Notes: generated by a model not told the origin, from the letters alone. A stretch of 5,975 bases of DNA from an uncultured Lachnospiraceae bacterium (GCA_902780985.1 CACZHN010000234.1:1-5975), one strand, 5' to 3'; positions 1-5,790 are shown, counted from the stretch's first letter. Translations and numbers: made by a program.

Positions 1-3000
1 GCTGTATAGACGGTGCGGTGATAATCGGTTCGGCTGACGAAGAAGGAAGAAGACAGGAAGTTTCCAACTACGGAGATTCGGTTGATTACTATGTCGAGGC
101 GGAGTCCACATCCATAGCGGCAGCGAGATTCACGGGAATCATTTCGAAAGACGGAATCGAGAGCGTAAAGAACGGAAACACGGAGAAGGGTGTATATACA
201 AAGGAAATGATCAAAGATCCGATGGATCACACGCAGGATGAGATTCAGGGCATCATAGATTCTCTTTCGAAGGAAGAAAGAAGAAGTTATCTGGAAAACA
301 TCTACGACATCCTGAACGAAGAGGAGACAGAAGAGGACGCACTGAGAGAGATCGAAGCAATGTTTGAAGTGCAGGATCAGTGGGAGGTAAGTTCCGACTG
401 GTGTGCGGGTTATCTTTCCAGAAGACTCATCGGCGAAGGCAAGCTTCCGGGCGGAAGCATCACCCAGTCGGTATATCAGCTGAGGGGCATGCTTGAAGCT
501 GCGGGCTGGTCGGTGGTGAAGGATACAGGCCGCGCGCATTACAGCATGGGAAGTTCTCAGATCGCTTCAGACATAAATGCGGTAGCCAAAGCCGGAGACG
601 CAATCCTTTTCTACGGCAACGGCGCCGATGTAATGTATATGGTTCACTGCGGATACGCGAACGGCAACGGAACCATGGACGACAAGCCGGGCCAGTACAG
701 AGCCCTCAGAACCAACCACAACATAAACGGATATGTAACCGCGACCACAGGAGCGAAGGGGACCAACGGCTTCGTCATTTACAGAAGAAATGTTTCCTAC
801 GATTACTATCTGACGGTGGAGAAATCGTCTTCCACTACATTTAAACCGTCCATGAAGGGCATTCGCTATGACCTTACGGACAGCAACGGAACGCCGTACG
901 CTACATTTACCCTGGATGCCGACGGAAAGGTTACGAGTGCATCGGATATAACCGTTACGGCCGCAAGAGTTAATTCCACTATGAGAAATGTATCGGCGGT
1001 TAAGGGCGAAGACGGAAGATATTATTATCATTTCACCATCGACAACATTACCGGATGGAGCAACTCTTCTTTTAAGATAATTGAGCGAAGCACCAACGAC
1101 AACTACACGCTGAACGCGGGCCAGACTTATGTCAGGGACTGGGACGCAGGCGAATATAAGCTCATCAACGGCAGTACAAACACCAACATGATCGACGGCG
1201 TAGTGGCCGGCGACCTGAAGGGCATGATAGAAGTTTATAAAGTTGACGACGGCGGAAAGCCTCTTTCGGGTGCGGTATTTTCCGTAACAAATGCGGGCGG
1301 CACCGAGGTGGGAAGGATAACCACCAACGAGAAGGGCTACGGAACACTGACAAATCTCAACGGTGGAAGCTATAAGGTAAAGGAGATCAAGGCGCCGGCA
1401 GGATTCAGCCTGAGCAGCACGGTTTATTCCGTATCAATAGATACGTCCAAGACATTTGCACTGGCGGGCCAGTCCTATTCCTATGTATTCAATTCGGACT
1501 ATTATGTAACGGCAAATGAAGATCTGAAGAGAAACGTGGGTACCGATAAGGGACGCCTGGCCACGCATTTCCTGGAATACGGCATTAAGGAAGGCAGAAG
1601 ATCGGCGGAAGGATTCGATGTAAATGCATATAAGAATGCGGCTGAAAATGCGGATCTTAGAAGAAACTTCGGGAACAATACGGAGCTTTACTATCTGCAT
1701 TATCAGAACAGCGGTGCGAAGGAACAGAGAATGGGAAGACGCCCGGCGGATTATCAGGCGCTGAAGGAAGGCGTATCGGGCAGCGGTGCGGTTGCTACGA
1801 TAAAGATCGTGAACCATGCCAAGAGAGCGGACTTCAAATTTTCAAAGAGAGACGAAGCGGGCAGGCCGATGGCGGATGTTGAATTCGTGATCAAATCGGA
1901 AACTACAGGTGAAACGAAGACAATAAAAACAGATGCGAACGGCAACTACGAATCATCAAAAGCAGGACTCTGGTTTGAGATGAATAAGGACGGAACGAAA
2001 ACTCCGAAGCAGAGCGGACAGGGCGCATTACCGATAGGAACTTATACCGTAACCGAAAAAAGATGCGAAGCCAATAAGGGAAGACAGCTGGAGCCGGCTT
2101 ATACATTTAAGGTGGAAGACAGCATAACTTATGTGGTCAAAGACGGAAACGTTACGGGAAACGATATTACCAACGTGGAACTTCCGGAGATCGGCACAAC
2201 CGCATCGGTGGTTGAGACCGGTTCGAAGCTGGCTATGCAGGGCAGCGACATTACCATAAGGGATGTGGTCACTTATTCGAGACTTAAAGCGGACACGGAT
2301 TATACCCTTGTCGGAAAGCTTATGGTGGTCAGTGAAGACGGCAGCGCAGTGGTATATAAAAATGCAGGAAAGGACTACATAGTTGCAAAGAACTTCAAAA
2401 CACAGGCGGATTATAAGAAGTCCGTATATGAAGTATGCGGAAATACCACGGTGGACTTTAAAATAAATACAAAGGATCTGGACGGAAAGAAGCTGGTGGT
2501 ATTCGAAAAGCTTTATCTCGGAAAGAATGCACCTGCGGACGGAAGTGCGGCAGAGCAGTATAAGGAAAATCCGAGCGAGACAATCTTCCCTGTGGAGCAT
2601 GAAGATATAGCAAGTCTGACTCAGACGGTAAATGTACCGGTGCTGAAGACATCCGCAGGCGGAAGCGGAGCGGAGGATAAGCTTATCTATGCGGAAAAGA
2701 ATGCCACGGTGGTGGACAGACTTACATATAAGAATCTTCTTCCGGGAGAGAAGTACATCGTCAAAGGAAAGCTGATGGATAAAGCTACGGGTAAAACCGC
2801 GGTTGATTCATCGGGAAAAGAGATAACGGCTCAGAAGGAATTCACAGCGGATAAGGCTGAAGGCTATGTGGATATAAGCTATACATTTGATGCATCCGGC
2901 ATGGGCGGAAAGACGCTGGTCGTATTCGAATATGTATATTATAAGGACATCCTTGTAATGTCACACGACGATATAAATGACGAGGCACAGACGGTATATC

Positions 3001-3839
3001 TTCCGCTGGGTTCCACAACAGCAGTTGATACAAAGACGAAGGATCATATTCTGCTCGCGGAAAAGACCGCATCCATAACGGATACTCTTACATATAAGAA
3101 TCTGAAGCCGGGCGTGAAGTACACGGTTAAGGGAACTCTGATGGATAAGGAAACGGGAAAGGCTCTCAAAGGTGCGGACGGAAAAGATATAATCGTATCG
3201 AAGGAATTCACAGCCGAAAAGAGCGACGGAGCATTTGTGATACCTTTTAACTTTGACGCAAGTCTGCTTGCGGGAAAGACCGTAGTTGTATATGAGGACG
3301 TATATTATAACGGTAAGGCCGTGATAGTTCATCACAACATAAATGATACCAACCAGACTCTTCGTATACCTTCGGGAGGAACCAAGGCAAGAGATGCAAA
3401 GACAGGTGAGCAGATGCTTTATCCTGAGAAGGAAGCTGCGGTTATAGATACTGTTTCTTATAATAATCTGATACCGGGAAAGAAATATACGGTCAAGGGA
3501 ACTCTGATGGATAAGGCAACAGGCAAGGCTCTGACAGGTGCGGATGGAAAGGAGATCACATCGAGCAGGGAATTCACAGCGGATAAGGCAGACGGCAGCA
3601 TAGAGATGAGCTTTACATTTGATGCGAGCCTGCTTGCCGGAAAGACCATCGTTGCATTTGAAGATATTCTTTATAACGGAAAAGAAGTAGTGATCCATCA
3701 TGATATAAATGATGAGGCACAGACTATTTATTCGCCGCTGGGATCCACAACCGCGAAAGACAATAAGACGGGTACCCACCTGACGCTGGCTGACGCTGGC
3801 AGAAAAGAACGCATCGATCACAGATACTCTTACATATAA
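1..3839 (+). CDS. S8 protease / NlpC-P60-like / SpaA / VaFE-repeat surface protein, 5' partial and 3' frameshifted
   Basis: A giant secreted cell-surface protein; the frame is open from the window edge, so the true start and signal peptide lie upstream. The GTG at 18 is used here only as residue 1. Residues before 1 to about 48 end a subtilisin-like domain: GAVIIGSADEEG, SNYG, then STSIAAARFTG with catalytic Ser32. An acidic helical linker follows. Residues ~115-250 resemble an NlpC/P60 (or CHAP) domain, with DWCAGYL (Cys129), GDAILFY and VHCGYANGNG (His210). SpaA-like domains lie at ~261-397 (weak), 400-603 (K408, E456, N599) and 604-722 (K610, E680, N719; contains the RCEANKG hallmark). T-Q ester domains start at 723, 874, 996, 1118 and 1240. 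A 10-bp duplication at 3780-3800 shifts the frame, giving about 15 foreign residues and a TAA at 3837-3839. The remainder of the gene continues to 4751. Likely role: a stalked adhesin carrying peptidase heads. Domain calls rest on motif recognition, not searches; the NlpC/P60 call is the least certain. Confidence 0.85.
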   Translation, partial: CIDGAVIIGSADEEGRRQEVSNYGDSVDYYVEAESTSIAAARFTGIISKDGIESVKNGNTEKGVYTKEMIKDPMDHTQDEIQGIIDSLSKEERRSYLENIYDILNEEETEEDALREIEAMFEVQDQWEVSSDWCAGYLSRRLIGEGKLPGGSITQSVYQLRGMLEAAGWSVVKDTGRAHYSMGSSQIASDINAVAKAGDAILFYGNGADVMYMVHCGYANGNGTMDDKPGQYRALRTNHNINGYVTATTGAKGTNGFVIYRRNVSYDYYLTVEKSSSTTFKPSMKGIRYDLTDSNGTPYATFTLDADGKVTSASDITVTAARVNSTMRNVSAVKGEDGRYYYHFTIDNITGWSNSSFKIIERSTNDNYTLNAGQTYVRDWDAGEYKLINGSTNTNMIDGVVAGDLKGMIEVYKVDDGGKPLSGAVFSVTNAGGTEVGRITTNEKGYGTLTNLNGGSYKVKEIKAPAGFSLSSTVYSVSIDTSKTFALAGQSYSYVFNSDYYVTANEDLKRNVGTDKGRLATHFLEYGIKEGRRSAEGFDVNAYKNAAENADLRRNFGNNTELYYLHYQNSGAKEQRMGRRPADYQALKEGVSGSGAVATIKIVNHAKRADFKFSKRDEAGRPMADVEFVIKSETTGETKTIKTDANGNYESSKAGLWFEMNKDGTKTPKQSGQGALPIGTYTVTEKRCEANKGRQLEPAYTFKVEDSITYVVKDGNVTGNDITNVELPEIGTTASVVETGSKLAMQGSDITIRDVVTYSRLKADTDYTLVGKLMVVSEDGSAVVYKNAGKDYIVAKNFKTQADYKKSVYEVCGNTTVDFKINTKDLDGKKLVVFEKLYLGKNAPADGSAAEQYKENPSETIFPVEHEDIASLTQTVNVPVLKTSAGGSGAEDKLIYAEKNATVVDRLTYKNLLPGEKYIVKGKLMDKATGKTAVDSSGKEITAQKEFTADKAEGYVDISYTFDASGMGGKTLVVFEYVYYKDILVMSHDDINDEAQTVYLPLGSTTAVDTKTKDHILLAEKTASITDTLTYKNLKPGVKYTVKGTLMDKETGKALKGADGKDIIVSKEFTAEKSDGAFVIPFNFDASLLAGKTVVVYEDVYYNGKAVIVHHNINDTNQTLRIPSGGTKARDAKTGEQMLYPEKEAAVIDTVSYNNLIPGKKYTVKGTLMDKATGKALTGADGKEITSSREFTADKADGSIEMSFTFDASLLAGKTIVAFEDILYNGKEVVIHHDINDEAQTIYSPLGSTTAKDNKTGTHLTLADAGRKERIDHRYSYI
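1488..1742 (+). repeat. Two FxxxYY...HFLxYGxxEGR-type repeats inserted in a SpaA domain
   Basis: Two consecutive units of 42 and 43 codons. The first starts FNSDYYVTANEDLKRNVG and ends THFLEYGIKEGR. The second starts FDVNAYKNAAENADLRRNFG and ends YYLHYQNSGAKEQR. They match the 'F(D)xxYYxxxNPDL ... HYxxYGxxEGR' repeat seen in many Lachnospiraceae surface proteins, whose function I do not know. They sit between the body of the second SpaA domain (ending near 1487) and its last strand (VATIKIVNHAKR, 1791-1826). Confidence 0.75.
3780..3800 (+). repeat. 10-bp exact tandem duplication causing a frameshift
   Basis: CTGACGCTGG occurs twice in a row (3780-3789, 3790-3799) followed by C, a 21-bp tract of period 10. 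Removing one copy gives THLTLAEKNASITDTLTY, which fits the other T-Q domains. With both copies the frame shifts by one and hits TAA at 3837-3839. Confidence 0.95.
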
Positions 3840-4101
3840 GAACCTGATACCGGGAAAGAAATACACGGTCAAGGGAATGCTGATGGATAAGGCTACAGGC
3901 AAGCCGGTCACGGGAGCGGACGGAAAAGAGATTTCCGTATCTAAGGAATTCACAACAGATAAGAAAGATGGTTCGATAGATATGGTATTCAACTTCGATG
4001 CGGATATTCTGAAGGGACATACTATAGTAGTATTTGAAGATGTCTACTATAACGGAAAGCTGATCATAACCCATCATGTGTCTACTATAACGGAAAGCTG
4101 A
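3799..4101 (+). pseudogene. Frameshifted middle part of fifth VaFE/T-Q ester domain
   Basis: After the 10-bp duplication the coding sense moves to the next frame. It reads AEKNASITDTLTYKNLIPG, then KGMLMDKATGKP, FNFDADILKGH and VVFEDVYYNGKLIITHH, matching domains 2-4 position by position. A 38-bp duplication then shifts the frame again, and this frame ends at the TGA at 4099-4101. An ATG at 3877 lies mid-domain with no ribosome binding site, so this is not an independent gene. It is a piece of the surface-protein gene that starts upstream of the window. Confidence 0.85.
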
Positions 4102-4116
4102 TCATAACCCATCATG
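4041..4116 (+). repeat. 38-bp exact tandem duplication causing a second, compensating frameshift
   Basis: Bases 4041-4078 and 4079-4116 are identical 38-mers, each starting TGTCTACTATAACGG and ending AACCCATCATG. The unit encodes the VYYNGKLIITHH strand of T-Q domain 5. A 38-bp gain shifts the frame by two, which with the 10-bp duplication upstream returns to the original frame (+48). Confidence 0.97.
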
Positions 4117-4751
4117 ATCTGAATGATGAATCTCAGACCATTCATATCCCTGAATGCTCAACGGATGCTAAGGACGGAAAGACGGGAACAAAGACCGGAA
4201 AGGCAGAACCGGATGCGGAAGTAAAGGACACGGTGGCTTACTCAAACCTGATACCGGGTGAAGAGTATGTGGCAAAGGGCGTACTTATGGATAAAGAAAG
4301 CGGAGAACCGCTTAAAGATGATAATGATAAAGAGATAACCTCTACGGTTTCTTTCATACCCGAGTATGCAGACGGACTGATAGACGTATCTTTCAAGTTC
4401 GATGCTTCAGGGCTGAAGAATAAGACGGTCGTAGTATTTGAAGAAGTATTTCAGGGAGAAGAAGGAGTTGAGGGAGTGGCAGTTCTGGTCCATAAGGATA
4501 TAAATGACGTAGATCAGGCCGTCACATTCATATATGAAGAACCGGATCAGCCACCTAAAACTCCTCCTGAAAAAGTGACACCGCCTAAAGAGATAACTCC
4601 GCCGGAAAAAGTAACACCTCCGACGCCTACGCCGCCGAGTGATGTGACCCCGCCTACGGGAGATTCGATATCGATAATACTTCTGGTAATAGTATCAATG
4701 GCGGCAGCGGTAGGAGCACTGGTAGTAGAACGAAAGAAGAGGAAGAAGTGA
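4053..4751 (+). pseudogene. 3' fragment of surface protein: end of T-Q domain 5, T-Q domain 6, Pro-rich stalk, sortase-type anchor
   Basis: The original frame is open again from 4053. Real homology resumes in the second copy of the 38-bp duplication: VYYNGKLIITHHDLNDESQTI, the end of domain 5 with its Gln codon at 4134. Domain 6 (about 4149-4541) has STDA at its start, DTVAYSNLIPGEEY, VLMDKESGEP, VVFEEVF and HKDINDVDQAV. A Pro-rich stalk of TPPEKVTPP-like units follows, then TPPTGD, a hydrophobic segment and a KKRKK tail, ending at TGA 4749-4751. The GTG at 4233 sits inside the domain core with no ribosome binding site, so I see no real start. The fragment is in the same frame as bases 1-3839 because the two duplications total 48 bp. 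It is expressed only if the duplications are absent or bypassed. Confidence 0.85.
4542..4748 (+). other. Pro-rich wall stalk and sortase-type cell-wall sorting signal
   Basis: Codons 4542-4646 encode a Pro/Thr/Lys-rich stretch with repeated PPEKVTPP-like units, typical of peptidoglycan-spanning segments. TPPTG (4647-4661) is followed by Asp, then a hydrophobic segment (ISIILLVIVSMAAAVGALVV) and the basic tail ERKKRKK. The layout is a textbook sortase substrate tail. The expected Leu/Ile of LPxTG is Thr here, so the sortase class cannot be given. Confidence 0.8.
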
Positions 4752-4774
4752 TCCCGTGCAAGGCCAAATCAATA

Positions 4775-4803
4775 TTGACAAGGAGGGAAGGCCGATATAC
4801 GAT
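4775..4803 (+). promoter_or_regulatory. Candidate promoter for the small downstream gene
   Basis: A perfect TTGACA (4775-4780) is followed after 17 bp by TACGAT (4798-4803, four of six matches to TATAAT). Transcription would start near 4810, just before the ribosome binding site at 4817-4824. A TATAAA at 4804-4809 is too far from the -35 to pair with it. I see no terminator between the surface-protein gene and this point. Confidence 0.4.
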
Positions 4804-4829
4804 TATAAAAACGAGCGGAGGTGAGAGGT

Positions 4830-5018
4830 ATGGCACGTGAAGAGATTACCAGATTGTATAGCGTAAGAAGATATAGAATTCCTTTCTTTCGTGGCAGACA
4901 GGGAAGAAAACTTGCGGATGATTTAAGAAATTGTCCTAGACTGGACAGAGAAAAACTTAAAAGATTAGCCGACAAAGAAAGAGCTCGTATATTGGCTAGT
5001 ATGGAAGATGACAGATAA
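4830..5018 (+). CDS. Small basic hypothetical protein (62 aa)
   Basis: I do not recognise this protein. The ATG at 4830 follows GGAGGTGA (4817-4824) with a 5-base spacer, a strong ribosome binding site. An in-frame GTG at 4821 lies inside that site and is rejected as a start. The product, MAREEITRLYSVRRYRIPF to ASMEDDR, is rich in Arg and Lys. It has a basic N-terminal half (SVRRYRIPFFRGRQGRK) and a probable charged helix at about residues 27-58 (LADDLRNC, DREKLKRLADKERARIL). There is no signal peptide or membrane segment. Its last 11 bases overlap the first possible ATG (5008) of the transposase remnant, so the two may have been co-translated. The composition could suit nucleic-acid binding, but that is a guess. 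Confidence 0.65.
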   Translation: MAREEITRLYSVRRYRIPFFRGRQGRKLADDLRNCPRLDREKLKRLADKERARILASMEDDR

Positions 5019-5419
5019 TGGATATATATGTAAAGAAGAGGACCTACAACGTTTAAGAAAACTTCGACCCATAGATGATCTTGTTATTGTTGAAGAAGAT
5101 ACTCAGTACGATATAAAAAGACTGGTCGGGGCTCGATCGATATGTCTTGATGTATATGGTACAGATGATTCCGGAACAAGATATGAATTATAGTATTATG
5201 GCTGATAAAACCAGATACTATAAAGAGAATCCGAAAGGAGTGAGTGAAATGTGTAAAATTATAGAAGATATGAAGAATGAAGCAGCAAAAAAAGCAGCGG
5301 ATGCAAAAGCGATTGAAATTGCCAAATCACTCATTGCATTAAAGGAAAACACTTTGGATACGATTGCAAAAGTAACAAAACTTCCTATTGAGGAAATCCG
5401 AAAACTTGCCGAGATTTAG
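5008..5419 (+). pseudogene. PD-(D/E)XK nuclease family transposase (Rpn-type) remnant
   Basis: Three family pieces are joined in order. 5008-5075 encodes the N-terminus (YICKEEDLQRLRKLRPIDD). 5076-5193 gives VIVEEDTQYDIKRLVGARS and LDVYGTDDSGTRYEL, then a stop. The next frame, open from 5147, continues from about 5180 with MADKTRYYKENPKGV, MCKIIEDMKNEAA and a C-terminal helix ending KLPIEEIRKLAEI at 5419. From memory of the family, intact members are roughly 250-350 residues. Here the helix between PIDD and the core is missing, as is everything between RYEL and MADKTRYY. The LDVY aspartate of the nuclease core remains, but the following E-x-Q/K catalytic half is gone, so no active nuclease can be made. 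The family comprises mobile-element-associated nucleases (recombination-promoting or toxin-like). Similar genes are common in Lachnospiraceae. Confidence 0.8.
5249..5419 (+). CDS. Possible intragenic small ORF: C-terminal helical tail of the Rpn-type remnant (56 aa)
   Basis: Inside the remnant, AAAGGAG (5234-5240) lies 8 bases before an ATG at 5249, which is good Shine-Dalgarno geometry. The ORF reads MCKIIEDMKNEAAKKAADAK to IEEIRKLAEI. It is a Lys/Ala/Glu-rich helix followed by a probable small helical module (DTIAKVTKLPIEEIRKLAE), and it ends just before a terminator. Some Rpn genes are reported to make a short C-terminal protein (RpnS) from an internal start that restrains the full-length nuclease. 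Whether this ORF is translated is unknown. Confidence 0.3.
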   Translation: MCKIIEDMKNEAAKKAADAKAIEIAKSLIALKENTLDTIAKVTKLPIEEIRKLAEI

Positions 5420-5422
5420 GCG

Positions 5423-5457
5423 TTTTTCAGCCGTCCGAAAGGGCGGCTGAAATTTTC
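5423..5457 (+). terminator. Strong Rho-independent terminator
   Basis: The arms 5425-5436 (TTTCAGCCGTCC) and 5441-5452 (GGGCGGCTGAAA) pair over 12 positions, with one G-T wobble, around a GAAA tetraloop. TTTTC follows on the + strand. A TTTTT run precedes the stem, so it could also work from the other strand. It begins 3 bases after the remnant's TAG stop and insulates the tRNA promoter. Confidence 0.9.
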
Positions 5458-5480
5458 TCAAAAACTTTTTAAAAAAACTG

Positions 5481-5509
5481 TTGACACTATGGGATTCTTT
5501 TGCTATTAT
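5481..5509 (+). promoter_or_regulatory. Near-consensus promoter of the tRNA-Ser pair
   Basis: TTGACA (5481-5486) is spaced 17 bp from TATTAT (5504-5509), which has an extended -10 TGC just upstream (5501-5503). An A/T-rich tract at 5461-5479 could act as an UP element. TATAAT at 5507-5512 overlaps but would need a 20-bp spacer. The start is expected around 5515-5518, giving a leader of roughly 57-60 bases before the first tRNA. Confidence 0.8.
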
Positions 5510-5516
5510 AATCTTC

Positions 5517-5534
5517 GCCGCTGATGAGAGCGGC
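5517..5534 (+). other. Leader hairpin at the predicted 5' end of the tRNA transcript
   Basis: GCCGCT (5517-5522) and AGCGGC (5529-5534) form a perfect 6-bp stem with loop GATGAG, at or within a few bases of the predicted transcription start. It has no U-tract, so it is not a terminator. Confidence 0.45.
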
Positions 5535-5574
5535 ATTTATTTACGGATTATCGATGTACACAATTTCATACATT

Positions 5575-5660
5575 GGAGAGGTATCGAAGTGGTCATAACG
5601 AGGCGGTCTTGAAAACCGTTTGTCCGCAAGGGCACATGGGTTCGAATCCCATCCTCTCCG
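5575..5660 (+). tRNA. tRNA-Ser (anticodon TGA)
   Basis: The acceptor arms GGAGAGG (5575-5581) and CCTCTCC (5653-5659) pair perfectly, with discriminator G at 5660. The anticodon loop CTTGAAA (5608-5614) has TGA at 5610-5612 on stem CGGT/ACCG. A long variable arm (TGTCC-GCAA-GGGCA) marks it as class II. The T arm is ATGGG-TTCGAAT-CCCAT. CCA is not encoded. It reads UCA and, by wobble, other UCN serine codons. Confidence 0.97.
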
Positions 5661-5701
5661 CTTGTCCGATAAGGACATAGAGATTCAGGCGTTAGGATAT
5701 T

Positions 5702-5790
5702 GGAGAAGTACCCAAGCGGCTGAAGGGGCTCCCCTGGAAAGGGAGTAGGTCGTTAATAGCGGCGCGAGGGTTCAAATCCCTCCTTCTCCG
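5702..5790 (+). tRNA. tRNA-Ser (anticodon GGA)
   Basis: The acceptor arms GGAGAAG (5702-5708) and CTTCTCC (5783-5789) pair, with discriminator G at 5790. The anticodon loop CTGGAAA (5734-5740) has GGA at 5736-5738 on stem CTCCC/GGGAG. A long class II variable arm follows, then T arm GAGGG-TTCAAAT-CCCTC. CCA is not encoded. It lies 41 bases after the first tRNA-Ser with no promoter visible between, so the two are probably one transcript. A small TGTCC/GGACA hairpin (5663-5677) occupies the spacer. It reads UCC and UCU. Confidence 0.97.

Larger units (their letters stand above)
2184..4541 (+). repeat. Six tandem VaFE / T-Q ester-bond domains
   Basis: Six Ig-like stalk domains. Units start at 2184, 2637, 3003, 3369, 3735 and 4149. 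Units 2, 3 and 4 are exactly 366 bp; unit 5 is 414 bp, i.e. 366 plus the 48 bp of duplications. Unit 1 is longer (453 bp) and unit 6 is divergent (about 393 bp). Each unit has an N-terminal x-T-x-A motif (GTTA, KTSA, STTA, GTKA, STTA, STDA), a VaFE core (VVFEKL, VVFEYV, VVYEDV, VAFEDI, VVFEDV, VVFEEV), an acidic/His motif (HED, HDD, HHN, HHD, HHD, HKD) and a C-terminal Gln (LTQTV, EAQTV, TNQTL, EAQTI, ESQTI, VDQAV). In this family a Thr near the start and this Gln form an intramolecular ester crosslink. Assigning the x-T-x-A threonine as that residue is my inference. Confidence 0.9.

Noticed and set aside
2961..3992. A 343-codon open frame on the minus strand
   Set aside because: It lies opposite the T-Q repeat array and its repeated internal sections simply mirror the repeats; the product resembles no family and has no ribosome binding site.
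2637..4148. CRISPR or satellite-type repeat array
   Set aside because: The 366-bp period encodes protein domains in one frame, with no short identical repeats and unique spacers.
4233..4751. Independent gene starting at GTG 4233
   Set aside because: The GTG is inside a T-Q domain core (DTVAYSNL) without a ribosome binding site; homology extends upstream in the same frame to the 38-bp duplication.
4821..4829. GTG at 4821 as start of the small gene
   Set aside because: It is part of the GGAGGTGA ribosome binding site that serves the ATG at 4830.
5018..5056. TAATG overlap start at 5018
   Set aside because: It opens only a 12-codon frame, not the frame that encodes the transposase N-terminus.
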